Shown: positions 15,701-22,829 of the stretch, piece by piece | Position numbering within the stretch: position 1 is the first letter of the stretch | Layout: each line of letters starts with the position of its first letter | Assembly (NCBI GenBank): GCA_002438865.1 | Contig: DJRJ01000129.1 | Coordinates: 344 to 29,351 of the forward strand | Direction of reading: 5' to 3' | Source of the DNA: Clostridiales bacterium UBA6363 | GTDB taxonomy: Bacteria > Bacillota > Clostridia > UBA1381 | Length of the DNA: 29,008 nt | Notes under the pieces: generated by a model | Seen by the model: only the letters and a program-made list of their open reading frames with translations | Told to the model about the DNA's origin: nothing | Database searches by the model: none | Position numbers and translations under genes: made by a program

Positions 15701-17098
15701 CTCAGAAAAACTTTCGGCGTCAAGTCCGAGTGATTCCGCAAATGTCTGTATAAACGAACCGCACCCCGACGAACACGCCTCGTTAAGCATTATCGAGTCG
15801 ATAACACCGTTTTTGATTTTCATACATTTCATATCCTGACCGCCGATGTCGATAACAAAATCAACGCCGGGGGAGAAGTGGTTTGCCGCTTTGTAATGCG
15901 CAATCGTTTCTATTTCGCCGCAGTTTATGCGGAACGCCTGTTTCAGCAAAAGCTCGCCGTAGCCTGTGGTACAGGCATTCGCTATATATGCGTCCTTCGG
16001 GAGCTTTGCGTATATGTCACGGAGAATGTCAACGCCCTTTGCAATCGGACTTCCCTCGTTCTTGCCGTAATACGTGTATATTATTTCGTCGTTTTCGTTT
16101 ATAAGCACCGATTTAATCGTTGTGGAGCCGACGTCAAGACCGAGAAATACTGCGCCGTGCGCATCGGCTATACCACTGCGCTTTGCAATGTGTCCGGCAT
16201 GACGGCTGAAAAATTCATCTTTGTCGCTGTCTGTTTTAAACAGCGGCTCCATACGTGTTATTTCGGCGTCCGTGCCTTTTGAATTTTTTAAGCTGTCCGT
16301 CAATGCGGTGATGTCCGTTTCGGTTTCATCATACATAAGCGCCGCACCGAGCGCAACAAAAAGCTGTGCGTTTTCGGGCGTGGTAAATGATTTTGCCCTG
16401 TCACGGAGCGTGTCCTCAAACTGACGTCTTAACTGCGGAAGAAAATGCAGAGGACCTCCGAGGAAAACTATATTTCCCTTTATGGGACGTCCCTGGGCAA
16501 GTCCCGAAATGGTTTGCGTAACAACCGCCTGCAGAATTGATGCGGCAACGTCCTCCTTTGCCGCACCCTCATTTAAGAGCGGCTGTACGTCCGATTTTGC
16601 GAAAACGCCGCACCGTGCCGCAATGGGGTATATTATCTTGTGCTTTTCGGCAAGCGCATTAAGACCGTCCGCATCGGTTTTTAATAGTATCGACATTTGG
16701 TCGATAAACGACCCCGTTCCGCCGGCACAAGTGCCGTTCATACGCTGTTCGAGTCCTCCGGAAAGGTATAGTATTTTTGCGTCCTCACCGCCAAGCTCTA
16801 TTACAACGTCCGTTTCGGGAAGAAATTCCTTAATAGCCGTCTTGTTGGCTATTACCTCCTGAACGAACGGCAAGCCGAGCATTTTTGACAGCAAAAGTCC
16901 GCCCGAACCCGTTATAACAACGCTGAATTTATTGTCCTTTACCGTATCACTCACTTCACTGAAAAGCTCCGCGACGGTACTCTTTATGTCCGAAAAATGA
17001 CGTCTGTATTCCGAAAACAGTACGTTTTTGTTATCGTCAAGCACAACCACCTTTACCGTGGTCGAGCCTACGTCTATTCCCATGTGTAATCTGTTCAT
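12800..17098 (-). CDS. Giant acyl-CoA dehydratase activase-related protein (two ASKHA ATPase domains plus dehydratase-like region)
   Basis: This 1432-residue protein fuses parts normally encoded separately. Domain 1 (about 5-255) and domain 2 (about 317-575) are BcrAD/BadFG-type ATPases with phosphate loops [10 protein letters not shown] and [10 protein letters not shown]. Cluster cysteines are Cys124 and Cys163 in domain 1, and Cys442, Cys446 and Cys481 in domain 2. A cysteine knot follows (Cys602, 605, 609, 628). The rest (about 650-1410) resembles DUF2229 and HgdB-like 2-hydroxyacyl-CoA dehydratase or double-cubane-cluster proteins, with further cysteines in SESACYPAK and YPCIPYE. The activator hydrolyses ATP to push low-potential electrons onto an iron-sulfur partner. 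The physiological substrate is unknown. SD AAGGAGG fixes ATG 17098. It is monocistronic with its own promoter. Confidence 0.88.
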   Translation of the reverse strand: MNRLHMGIDVGSTTVKVVVLDDNKNVLFSEYRRHFSDIKSTVAELFSEVSDTVKDNKFSVVITGSGGLLLSKMLGLPFVQEVIANKTAIKEFLPETDVVIELGGEDAKILYLSGGLEQRMNGTCAGGTGSFIDQMSILLKTDADGLNALAEKHKIIYPIAARCGVFAKSDVQPLLNEGAAKEDVAASILQAVVTQTISGLAQGRPIKGNIVFLGGPLHFLPQLRRQFEDTLRDRAKSFTTPENAQLFVALGAALMYDETETDITALTDSLKNSKGTDAEITRMEPLFKTDSDKDEFFSRHAGHIAKRSGIADAHGAVFLGLDVGSTTIKSVLINENDEIIYTYYGKNEGSPIAKGVDILRDIYAKLPKDAYIANACTTGYGELLLKQAFRINCGEIETIAHYKAANHFSPGVDFVIDIGGQDMKCMKIKNGVIDSIMLNEACSSGCGSFIQTFAESLGLDAESFSEEAMKADSPVDLGTRCTVFMNSRVKQAQKEGATVGDISAGLSYSVVRNALYKVIKLRDPSLMGENIVVQGGTFNNNAILRCFELLTGKNVVRPDIAGLMGAFGSALIAKDNYKGERCDILAEDELDSFSFETSLTRCQKCSNHCQLTITTFGDGRSFISGNRCERGAGIEKSKNELPNLFDYKYKRAFNYKVLKADDAPRGVIGLPRVLNMYENYPLWAAFFTSLGFAVKISGRSTHKLYEKGIDSIPSESACYPAKLVHGHIQDLIDKGIKTIFYPCIPYEQIEYSDAGNHFNCPMVTSYPEVIYNNMDVVRRPDIKFIYPFINLADKPSFKRQMCKALKSFGVTADEISKAAEIGFDELQKYKNDIRQKGEETIKWLEEHDKRGIVLAGRPYHIDPEIHHGIPDMINSLGFAVLTEDSVAHLGHLQRDIRVVDQWAYHTRLYEAAAEVIKNNRLELIQLNSFGCGLDAVTTDQVQEILQSHERIYTTLKIDEVSNLGTARIRVRSLKAAVTERAESGFMPHKIEDYTVNRVKFTKEEKKRHTIIFPQMSPTHFGMFEAVMRSCGYNAVVLPHASAEDVEAGLKSVNNDACYPSIMVTGQLINAFVSGKCDANNTSVMITQTGGGCRATNYIAFIRKALKEAGYPQVPVISLNVSGLEGNPGFKITPKLVSGLLKACTWGDLLMAVTMRVRPYEVNKGQTNKVYNKWLKRLYNDLLTNNKKNLKLKKVIDEIIADFDAIPIDESIRKPRVGVVGEILVKFHPDANNNIVEVIESEGGEAVMPGLADFMLYCLYNNNFKRDNLGTKASTARLCNLAIMGIESFRKHAKKVMEANPKFASRAPGHIAEIAEGAKSVLQLGHCTGEGWFLTGEMIELINSGVPNIVCVQPFACLPNHVTGKGMIKELRRQYPQANIVAVDYDPGASEVNQLNRIKLMMSVAFENMKREDEFDKVLPKKETKKTDTVPVG

Positions 17099-17111
17099 TA
17101 TTGCCTCCTTG

Positions 17112-17126
17112 CAGGGGTAACCCCTG
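17112..17126 (-). promoter_or_regulatory. 5'-leader mini-hairpin before the activase gene
   Basis: CAGGGG and CCCCTG form a 6-bp stem with a 3-nt loop, 1 nt upstream of the SD (plus-strand 17104-17110) and about 12 nt after the predicted transcription start. Confidence 0.6.
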
Positions 17127-17144
17127 TTATAACAATCCTATTAT

Positions 17145-17173
17145 ATTATAGTGTTTTTATGCGAATTAGTCAA
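17145..17173 (-). promoter_or_regulatory. Promoter of the activase gene
   Basis: On the minus strand TTGACT (17173-17168) and TATAAT (17150-17145) have a 17-nt spacer. Confidence 0.85.
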
Positions 17174-17202
17174 TAGGAAAAAACGCCGAAAAATGACACG
17201 GC

Positions 17203-17231
17203 TTGACAAAAAACGAGCAAAATGGTAGAAT
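17203..17231 (+). promoter_or_regulatory. Promoter of the first DUF1275 gene
   Basis: TTGACA (17203-17208) and TAGAAT (17226-17231) have a 17-nt spacer; it is divergent from the activase promoter only 30 nt away. Confidence 0.8.
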
Positions 17232-17269
17232 GGGTTTTAATAAAATGATTAAAAGGTTGGCGGGGAACG

Positions 17270-17983
17270 GTGAATAAGAGGAAAGAAGAATTTCTCGAAT
17301 GTGAGAAATTATGGATATTTGTTTTAATGATAATCGTCGGCGGATTTCTCGGCGCATACACGTTTGTGCTTAAGGGCGGTGTGTTTTGCAATGCGCAGAC
17401 GGCGAATTTCGTAATGCTTGCGGTGCAGATAGGCGAAAGAAACTGGGGGAGAGCGCTGTATTTTATCATTCCCATATCGGCGTATCTTTCGGGAGCGATA
17501 CTATCGGAATTTCTCCCGAAGCATATCAATAATCTTGAAATACTCCGATGGGAAACGTTTTTTGTGGGATTTGAAATGCTCTGCATTTTTGCGCTCGGTT
17601 TTGTACCCGATAACGCTCCTCCGCAGATTTGTCAGGTTTCGATTAACTTTATTGCGTCAATGCAGTACAATACATTCAGACAGGCGGAAAAAGTTTCAAT
17701 GGCGACCACATTCTGTACAAACCATCTGCGGCAGATAGGCGTAAACCTTGTAAAGTGGTGCAGAAAAAGGGATATAGAGGTTAAGGATAAGCTTATAAAG
17801 CACTTGATTATGCTTGTTGCGTTTGTTATCGGCGGAATAGCGTCTACGGTGCTTTGTATAATTTTCAAAGGAAAGGCAATATGGTTTGCGGAAATTCCGC
17901 TTTTTGTCGCATTTATTGACCTGCTCTATGCGGATTTGAGTTATGAGAAAGACAAAATCCACACAGTCCCTCACGGACATTAA
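17270..17983 (+). CDS. YoaK family (DUF1275) membrane protein, copy 1
   Basis: This 237-residue protein has about six hydrophobic helices and the DUF1275 signature GGFLGAYTFVLKGGVFCNAQTANFVMLAVQ (about 25-54), then the family segments FIASMQYNTFRQ and SMATTFCTNHLRQ. Function is unknown; it is a putative inner-membrane transporter-like protein. The start is GTG 17270 with a weak GGGGA SD. It is paralogous to the protein at 22830. The last codons (HTVPHGH) and the stop are contributed by the left arm of a repeat element, so the original C-terminus may have been replaced. No terminator is seen after it other than the repeat hairpins. Confidence 0.87.
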   Translation: MNKRKEEFLECEKLWIFVLMIIVGGFLGAYTFVLKGGVFCNAQTANFVMLAVQIGERNWGRALYFIIPISAYLSGAILSEFLPKHINNLEILRWETFFVGFEMLCIFALGFVPDNAPPQICQVSINFIASMQYNTFRQAEKVSMATTFCTNHLRQIGVNLVKWCRKRDIEVKDKLIKHLIMLVAFVIGGIASTVLCIIFKGKAIWFAEIPLFVAFIDLLYADLSYEKDKIHTVPHGH

Positions 17984-18076
17984 ATTCCGCATCTCACACA
18001 TTTGCACTCGCTTGCATATACACATATGCGGCGCTCGCTTAAATGCACAATCTGCGAAATTTAAAAATAGGGACTG
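17964..18076. repeat. Imperfect long inverted repeat overlapping a gene end
   Basis: CAGTCCCT (17964-17971) is matched by AGGGACTG (18069-18076). Further inside, AAATTCCGCA (17982-17991) is matched by TGCGAAATTT (18053-18062) with one mismatch, and weaker similarity continues inward. It looks like a degenerate MITE-like or palindromic element. Its left arm includes the stop codon of the DUF1275 gene. Confidence 0.6.
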
Positions 18077-18105
18077 CATCTTGCACATTTGCGTTCGCTT
18101 GCATA
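17997..18105. repeat. 22-bp direct repeat pair
   Basis: 17997-18018 and 18084-18105 match at 20 of 22 positions (cacatttgc[ac/gt]tcgcttgcata). The first copy lies inside the imperfect inverted repeat and the second just beyond it. Confidence 0.7.
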
Positions 18106-18117
18106 AAACAGCAATTC

Positions 18118-18190
18118 GGCAGGAGCAAGCCCCTGCCCTACGGCGTGCGGTTTTCGCAAAACTGTAGGGGTCGATGCCCACATCGACCCG
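18118..18190. repeat. Pair of REP-like palindromic units in opposite orientation
   Basis: Unit one (18118-18143) reads on the minus strand as TAGGGCAGGGGC... with a GGCAGG/CCTGCC stem. Unit two (18164-18190) reads on the plus strand as GTAGGGGTCGATG... with a perfect 9-bp stem (18168-18176 with 18181-18189). Both share the GTAGGG...CG frame around different palindromes. A near-identical third unit is at 28313-28340. Confidence 0.75.
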
Positions 18191-18233
18191 CAACAATACG
18201 CATTAAATAAATACTTAAAAAGGAATGATTGTT

Positions 18234-18803
18234 ATGATTACAATACGAACGGCAACGGAGGCAGACGCCGAAAAACTGCTTGAAATATACAAGCCTTATA
18301 TACTCAACACGGCAATAACGTTTGAGTATGATGTTCCGTCTGCGGAGGAGTTCCGTGAGCGGATACGAAAAACGCTTTTGAAATATCCGTACCTTGCCGC
18401 AGAGGAAAACGGCGAGATTATCGGCTATGCATATGCCGGCGCATTTAAAGAAAGAGCCGCATATGATTGGGCGGTTGAAACGTCCATATATGTCCGCACC
18501 GACAAAAAGCGGTGCGGAGTCGGCAAAATGCTTTATGCGGCACTGGAGGATATCTTAAAAAAACAGAATATTTTAAATGTAAATGCCTGCATTGCATATG
18601 CCGAAAAAGAGGACGAATACCTTACCAACAACAGCGTGCATTTCCACGAGCATCTCGGCTATACGGAGGTCGGAAGATTTCACAAGTGCGGATATAAATT
18701 CGGCAGATGGTACGATATGGTCTGGCTTGAAAAATATATAGGAAAGCACTCGGAAAATCCCGAAAAGGTGAAATGGTTTTCGGAAATAAGCCGATGCCTG
18801 TAA
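18234..18803 (+). CDS. GNAT acetyltransferase, phosphinothricin/methionine sulfoximine acetyltransferase type
   Basis: This 189-residue acetyl-CoA-dependent enzyme resembles the PAT/MnaT subgroup that acetylates phosphinothricin, methionine sulfoximine and similar amino acid analogues. Subgroup features are TIRTATEADAEKLLEIYKPYILNTAITFEYDVPSAEEF at the N-terminus, the AYAGAFKERAAYDWAVETSIYV segment, the acetyl-CoA loop KKRCGVGKML, and the ending FHEHLGYTEVGRFHKCGYKFGRWYDMVWLEK. The true substrate is unknown. ATG 18234 follows SD AAAAGGA by 9 nt; ATG 18225 is adjacent to the SD and unlikely. The gene follows the REP cluster. Its stop lies in the loop of a hairpin at 18788-18814. Confidence 0.88.
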   Translation: MITIRTATEADAEKLLEIYKPYILNTAITFEYDVPSAEEFRERIRKTLLKYPYLAAEENGEIIGYAYAGAFKERAAYDWAVETSIYVRTDKKRCGVGKMLYAALEDILKKQNILNVNACIAYAEKEDEYLTNNSVHFHEHLGYTEVGRFHKCGYKFGRWYDMVWLEKYIGKHSENPEKVKWFSEISRCL

Positions 18804-18814
18804 AGGCACGGCTT
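18788..18814 (+). terminator. Hairpin at the end of the acetyltransferase gene
   Basis: AAGCCG/CGGCTT plus TGCCT/AGGCA form an 11-bp stem with one bulged A and a GTAA loop that includes the stop codon. The tail (ATATTTG) is weakly U-rich, so termination may be partial. Confidence 0.5.
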
Positions 18815-18864
18815 ATATTTGTATGCAAAACCGATAAAAAAGATAGGTGTTTGGGAAAAAAGTG

Positions 18865-18893
18865 TTGATTTTTGCGGCGCAATGGTGTATACT
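18865..18893 (+). promoter_or_regulatory. Promoter of trmB
   Basis: TTGATT (18865-18870) and TATACT (18888-18893) have a 17-nt spacer. It makes the upstream in-frame codons from 18819 unlikely to be translated. Confidence 0.7.
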
Positions 18894-18926
18894 GTAATAA
18901 ACTTTAAAAGCGAGGTAGATATATCG

Positions 18927-19589
18927 GTGAGAATGAGAAAAAAGAAAAACTGCGCCGCAAGAATGGAACGCTGTGCGGATATATGGATAAAAGACCCCGA
19001 AAATAATAAGGGACGCTGGAGCGAATTGTTCGGAAACGATAATCCGATACATATAGAAATAGGCTGCGGAAAGGGAAGCTTTGTTACGGGAATGGCAAAA
19101 AAATATCCCGATATAAATTTTGTTGCCGTTGAAAAGGTTGAGGACGTTATAGTAATGGCAATGGAGAAAGCCACCGAGGCGGAGCTTTCAAACGTTTTGT
19201 TTGTAGACCTTGATGCAGAGCGGATTGAGGATTTCTTTGAAAAAGGCGAGGTCAGACGGATTTATCTTAATTTTTCCGACCCGTGGAAGAAGAATAAACA
19301 GGCAAAGCGCAGACTTACGCATAAGAATTTTCTCGATAAGTACAAAAATGTGCTTTGCGAGGGGGATTATATATGGTTCAAGACGGATAACAGAAATCTG
19401 TTTGAGTTTTCGCTCAATTCCTTTTGCAGTGAGAATTATAAGCTTGAGAATATAACGCTGGACTTGCATAACTCGGGCTTTGAGGATAATGTCGTTACCG
19501 AATACGAACAGCGTTTTATAGACGAGGGTGCGCCGATATACAGGCTTGAGGCGGTATATCTCGGCTGGGAGGATAACAGAAAGGGTTAA
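18927..19589 (+). CDS. trmB: tRNA (guanine-N7-)-methyltransferase
   Basis: This 220-residue SAM-dependent enzyme makes m7G46 in the variable loop of tRNAs. The start region MRMRKKKNCAARME matches the usual TrmB N-terminus. The SAM motif IHIEIGCGKGSFVTGMAKKYP (about residues 42-62) follows, then YLNFSDPWKKNKQAKRRLTH, the TrmB hallmark for catalysis and tRNA binding, then IWFKTDNRNLFEFSL and TEYEQRFIDEGAPIYRLEAV. I use GTG 18927, 10 nt after GAGGT; longer upstream frames overlap the promoter. The stop overlaps that of the convergent DUF4203 gene by 4 nt (19586-19589), with no terminator between them. Confidence 0.95.
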   Translation: MRMRKKKNCAARMERCADIWIKDPENNKGRWSELFGNDNPIHIEIGCGKGSFVTGMAKKYPDINFVAVEKVEDVIVMAMEKATEAELSNVLFVDLDAERIEDFFEKGEVRRIYLNFSDPWKKNKQAKRRLTHKNFLDKYKNVLCEGDYIWFKTDNRNLFEFSLNSFCSENYKLENITLDLHNSGFEDNVVTEYEQRFIDEGAPIYRLEAVYLGWEDNRKG

Positions 19590-20185
19590 TCCTTTTGCAC
19601 ATCGGGAGCGGTTGTCACAAACTGCACCGCCGCACCGGTCAATGCGCATACAGCGCCTGTGATAAAGTTGACGACACTGCCGAAACGGTCCTTGAAAATA
19701 AGGAGCGCCGCCAGGTAGAGCATAAGTCCTCCCACAAGCGAGGAGGATATAATTGTATACGGGCGGTACAGCTTAACCGATGTAACGCCTAAAAGAACAG
19801 CCGCAATTATGCCGGCGGCTATTGAAACAGGTTCGGGCATACCGTTAAGAGAGCATATACTGTAGATAATGAGGTAAGATACAAACCCGTTAAGGAAAAA
19901 TACGCCGCCTTTGAAGAAATGAAAGGCAAGCATTGAAGCTATAAGCGCCAATATAACCGTAACGGAGGCAACGGTGATTGTTGCCGCACCGCCCTTAAGG
20001 AGCAGTGCCTGACATGCCGCCTTGCCGAAAGCGCAGCCGACCGCACCGCCGCAAAGCACGCCTGCGCCGAGTACAACGCCGCGTATTACCTTGAACCCCG
20101 CAAAGCTTTCGCATATTCCGAGAGCTATAAAAGCGGCAAGGGACAGTATATATGATATTCCTGTGAGATTAAGTAAATTCTCCAT
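19586..20185 (-). CDS. DUF4203/TMEM198-like multi-pass membrane protein
   Basis: This 199-residue protein is almost wholly hydrophobic, with about seven predicted helices and many Gly/Ala residues (GAGVLCGGAVGCAFGKAA). FKVIRGVVLGAGVLCGGAVG after the first helix and PYTIISSSLVGGLMLYLAAL later resemble DUF4203/TMEM198 proteins. The function is unknown and the assignment is by fold-like pattern. SD GGAGGA lies upstream of ATG 20185. Its 3' end overlaps the convergent trmB stop. Confidence 0.65.
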   Translation of the reverse strand: MENLLNLTGISYILSLAAFIALGICESFAGFKVIRGVVLGAGVLCGGAVGCAFGKAACQALLLKGGAATITVASVTVILALIASMLAFHFFKGGVFFLNGFVSYLIIYSICSLNGMPEPVSIAAGIIAAVLLGVTSVKLYRPYTIISSSLVGGLMLYLAALLIFKDRFGSVVNFITGAVCALTGAAVQFVTTAPDVQKD

Positions 20186-20214
20186 GAGCTTCCTCCGAAC
20201 AGTATGTTTATATA

Positions 20215-20229
20215 AAGGGCAATGCCCTT
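20215..20229 (-). promoter_or_regulatory. 5'-leader mini-hairpin of the DUF4203 gene
   Basis: AAGGGC and GCCCTT form a 6-bp stem with a 3-nt loop at the predicted transcript 5' end. The gap to the SD is 18 nt, longer than in the other cases. Confidence 0.5.
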
Positions 20230-20236
20230 AATTAGA

Positions 20237-20265
20237 AGTATACCACATTTTTCACTAAAAGTGAA
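20237..20265 (-). promoter_or_regulatory. Candidate promoter of the DUF4203 gene with palindrome over -35
   Basis: On the minus strand TTCACT (20265-20260) and TATACT (20242-20237) have a 17-nt spacer. The -35 box is one arm of TTCACT-N3-AGTGAA (20251-20265), a perfect 6-bp palindrome. It sits between this gene and the divergent ECF-S gene, so it could be an operator or a hairpin for either. Confidence 0.5.
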
Positions 20266-20305
20266 TACTTTCCGACAAAATAATTAAACACAGAGGTGAC
20301 CAAAA

Positions 20306-20815
20306 ATGAACAACAATGTAAGAAAATTAACGTATACGGCGCTTCTTACTGCGATAATATGCGTGCTGACGTACATAGTGAAGATACCGAGCGTAAACGG
20401 CTATCTTAATCTTGGCGACTGCGGCGTGTATGCGGCGGCGGTACTGGGCGGACCGTTTATAGGTGCATTTGCCGGCGGAGTAGGCTCTGCGGCGGCGGAT
20501 TTAATCAGCGGTTATGCGGCATGGGCGCTGCCGACGCTTATTATTAAAGGTATAATGGGCGGCGTTGTAGGATATGCGTCGAGCAAAACAAAGCTTGTTT
20601 CCGTAAGAAATGTGCTGTTTATGGTGCTTATGGGCATATGGATGGTTCTCGGCTATTATTTTGCGGACGTGCTGGTATTCGGAGAAACACAGAGCGGATT
20701 TATTGCGGCGCTTGTTGCAATGGTGCCGAACGTTATACAGACATCGGTCGGTATTGTGGCGGCAAACCTGCTTTTGGCGGCGCTTTCAAAGACAAAGTTT
20801 AAGTCGTTAAGATAA
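20306..20815 (+). CDS. ECF transporter S component (substrate unknown)
   Basis: This 169-residue membrane protein is the substrate-capturing subunit of an energy-coupling-factor vitamin importer. It has about six helices. The N-terminus RKLTYTALLTAIICVLTYIVKIP carries the conserved A-x-x-x-A helix that docks on the EcfT subunit. NGYLNLGDCGVYAAAVLGGPFIGAFAGGVGSAAADLISGYAAWALPTLIIKGIMG is the general ECF S core. The vitamin is not readable; families with this look include transporters for pyrimidine thiamine precursors, pyridoxine, folate and cobalamin. No EcfA/EcfT lie nearby, so it would use a shared module. SD GAGGTG precedes ATG 20306. It is in an operon with the sirtuin gene, 13 nt away. 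Confidence 0.88.
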   Translation: MNNNVRKLTYTALLTAIICVLTYIVKIPSVNGYLNLGDCGVYAAAVLGGPFIGAFAGGVGSAAADLISGYAAWALPTLIIKGIMGGVVGYASSKTKLVSVRNVLFMVLMGIWMVLGYYFADVLVFGETQSGFIAALVAMVPNVIQTSVGIVAANLLLAALSKTKFKSLR

Positions 20816-20828
20816 AGAGGAGATATAA

Positions 20829-21569
20829 ATGAACAGTAGGCTTTCTAAGTTTGCGGATATGATAAAGGCGAGTGAAAATATAGTTTTTTTCGGCGGTGCG
20901 GGTGTTTCCACCGAAAGCGGAATAAAGGATTATCGGAGCAGTGACGGAATTTACGCCACCGTAAAGGAATACGGAATTCCGCCGGAGGAGATATTGAGCC
21001 ATGACTTTCTTTTTGCCAAGCCTGAGATATTTTACGATTTTTATGCAAAATATTTTCTTGATGTAACGGCAAGACCGAACAAAGCGCATACGGCGATTGC
21101 CGAGCTTGAAAGAACGGGCAAAATAAAGGCTGTCATAACGCAGAATATAGACGGACTGCATCAGCTTGCAGGGAGCAAGAACGTGCTTGAACTGCACGGC
21201 ACGACAAAGGAGTATTACTGCGCAAAGTGCGGCGCTCCGTTTGCGTATGAAGCCGTAAAAAAGCTTAACGGCAAAGTACCGTATTGCCGTGAGTGCGGCG
21301 GACTGATACGCCCGAAAGTTACGCTTTACGGCGAAATGCTCGATACCGAGGTTGAAAGCCGTGCGGTGGGGGCAATTTCAAAAACCGATATGCTCATAGT
21401 CGGCGGTACATCGCTTGCGGTGTATCCTGCGGCGGCATATTTGAATTATTTCGGCGGAAGATATATCGCAGTCATAAACCGTGACGAAACGTTTATGGAC
21501 AATAAGGCGGACGTTGTTTTCCGTGAGAATATCGGCGAGGTTTTTGAAAACGTTATGAGCCTGTTATGA
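20829..21569 (+). CDS. cobB: NAD-dependent protein deacylase, sirtuin family
   Basis: This 246-residue Sir2-type enzyme removes acyl groups from lysines using NAD. Motifs are GGAGVSTESGIKDYRS (residues 22-37; usually GAGIStesGIPDFR), TQNIDGLH (104-111), and catalytic His123 in ELHG. The zinc ligands are Cys131, Cys134, Cys153 and Cys156. LIVGGTSLAVYPAA and INRDET bind NAD. Lys33-Asp34-Tyr35 replaces the common PDF. SD AGAGGAG lies ahead of ATG 20829. The stop overlaps the convergent LysR gene by 6 nt. The name cobB is a family label and does not imply a role in cobalamin synthesis. Confidence 0.92.
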   Translation: MNSRLSKFADMIKASENIVFFGGAGVSTESGIKDYRSSDGIYATVKEYGIPPEEILSHDFLFAKPEIFYDFYAKYFLDVTARPNKAHTAIAELERTGKIKAVITQNIDGLHQLAGSKNVLELHGTTKEYYCAKCGAPFAYEAVKKLNGKVPYCRECGGLIRPKVTLYGEMLDTEVESRAVGAISKTDMLIVGGTSLAVYPAAAYLNYFGGRYIAVINRDETFMDNKADVVFRENIGEVFENVMSLL

Positions 21570-22442
21570 TGTAAGTATCATTTTTTCCAATTCTTTGGCA
21601 GCCATGCTTAATGGCTGCCCTTTTCTTTTGATAAGGCAAATATTGCGTTCGGGAATTTCTTCACGCAAATCGATTATTTTTACGTTGTCCGACGGGTGCA
21701 CAAATTCTACGGGAACAAAGCCTATCCCGAGGTCAGCCTCCGCCATAGGCAAAATCTGATCTGCCGTAAACGCCTCAATATCGGGAGCATACGGGAGATT
21801 GTGGCTTGCAAAAAATGCCGAATAAAATTCAAAAGATTTTGTGTCCGCTCCGAGTGAAATCAGCGGATAATCTTTTAATTCCGATAAAGATACCTTCCCT
21901 TTTGTGAGAGCGGTAAAGGAGGGCGAACAGATTGCCGTTTCACGTATTTTTCTTATATTTGTTTCCGTAAGCGATGCGGAGCGTATCGTCGGCGTTGTCA
22001 CAACGGCAAAATCCGCCGTTCCGTTTTTCAGTGCGTCGATTGCCTGCGGTGTGGAATAATTGCTTATGCGCAGCCGTATACCGGGGTATAATGCACGGTA
22101 TTTTTTAAGCACGGGCAAAAGCAGACAGCGCAGAGCTACCTCGCTTGCGGCAACAAAAACATTACCGCTTTGCAGATTTTTTATCTCCGTTATTTCAGCT
22201 TCTCCGGCTTCGATATGATTAAAAGCGATTTGTATATGCTCGTACAGTCTTTTTCCCTCCTGCGTAAGCTGCATACCGCGGCTTGTACGCAGAAAAAGGG
22301 TACAGCCGAGCTGCCCTTCAAGATTTTTTATGGTGCGGGTCATATTCGGCTGATTATTGAGCAAAAGCTTTGCCGCATAAGAAATATTGCCGTATTTGGC
22401 AACGTAATAAAAAACTTTGTAATATTCGTAATTAATATTCAT
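21564..22442 (-). CDS. LysR family transcriptional regulator
   Basis: This 292-residue regulator has an N-terminal winged helix-turn-helix (about 1-60: YYKVFYYVAKYGNISYAAKLLLNNQPNMTRTIKNLEGQLGCTLFLR). A linker helix and a periplasmic-binding-like effector domain (about 88-290) follow, with GNVFVAASEVALRCLLLPVLKKYRALYPGI. The NNQPNMTRTI recognition helix replaces the more usual AQPAVS. The inducer is unknown. ATG 22442 fits with upstream GAGG; six residues further upstream are possible. It is divergent from a small membrane protein and a DUF1275 gene, which are its likely targets. Confidence 0.9.
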   Translation of the reverse strand: MNINYEYYKVFYYVAKYGNISYAAKLLLNNQPNMTRTIKNLEGQLGCTLFLRTSRGMQLTQEGKRLYEHIQIAFNHIEAGEAEITEIKNLQSGNVFVAASEVALRCLLLPVLKKYRALYPGIRLRISNYSTPQAIDALKNGTADFAVVTTPTIRSASLTETNIRKIRETAICSPSFTALTKGKVSLSELKDYPLISLGADTKSFEFYSAFFASHNLPYAPDIEAFTADQILPMAEADLGIGFVPVEFVHPSDNVKIIDLREEIPERNICLIKRKGQPLSMAAKELEKMILTS

Positions 22443-22490
22443 AACAACCTCATATATCATATTTATATATCAATCATGTGTATTATATAT

Positions 22491-22519
22491 TTTACATATG
22501 TGTTTGAAGATATTATAAT
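22491..22519 (+). promoter_or_regulatory. Promoter of the small membrane protein/DUF1275 operon
   Basis: TTTACA (22491-22496) and TATAAT (22514-22519) have a 17-nt spacer in the AT-rich divergent region facing the LysR gene. Confidence 0.75.
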
Positions 22520-22540
22520 ATATTAGTGTTAAAAAGTCAA

Positions 22541-22557
22541 GCATATACAGTATATGC
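22541..22557 (+). promoter_or_regulatory. 5'-leader mini-hairpin before the small membrane protein gene
   Basis: GCATATA and TATATGC form a 7-bp stem with a 3-nt loop (CAG), 15 nt after the expected transcript start and about 4 nt before the SD (AGAGAGGGA). It could equally be a DNA operator, since it is a symmetrical palindrome in a LysR divergent region. Confidence 0.55.
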
Positions 22558-22575
22558 GAAAGAGAGGGATTTGGA

Positions 22576-22824
22576 ATGGTATTGAGAACACTGATGTGGG
22601 CTATGCTCGATGCGGCTATGATTGCGCTTGTTGCAATTATTATCCGAAAAAGAGGAAAAATATCCGCAGCGGAAAAAACAGCCGCCGTAACTATGGGGAT
22701 TGGCTTTCTGATAAGCTGTGCGGCAATCTGCATATTATCGGGGAATTATATCGAGTTTACGCTGACCTTATTCGGTTTTATGCTCTCTTATGCGTCGGTT
22801 GTTTTTGGTTTTGCTTGGGAATGA
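22576..22824 (+). CDS. Small hypothetical membrane protein
   Basis: This 82-residue protein has three hydrophobic helices (about 4-24, 36-56 and 60-80) with a short basic loop (RKRGKISAAEK). I do not recognise the family. SD AGAGGGA precedes ATG 22576. The TGA stop overlaps a possible ATG of the next gene (ATGA at 22821-22824), so the two are probably translationally coupled. It is likely co-regulated with the adjacent DUF1275 gene by the divergent LysR protein. Confidence 0.75.
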   Translation: MVLRTLMWAMLDAAMIALVAIIIRKRGKISAAEKTAAVTMGIGFLISCAAICILSGNYIEFTLTLFGFMLSYASVVFGFAWE

Positions 22825-22829
22825 TAAAA

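Noticed and set aside
17997..18105. Possible CRISPR array
   Set aside because: There are only two imperfect direct copies, no regular spacers and no cas genes.
18819..18926. Longer N-terminus for trmB
   Set aside because: These codons overlap the promoter (18865-18893), and family members begin at the MRMRKKK region.
20829..21569. Sirtuin gene as part of the B12 system because of the label cobB
   Set aside because: Sir2-type CobB acts in protein deacylation; the name alone gives no link to the riboswitch locus.
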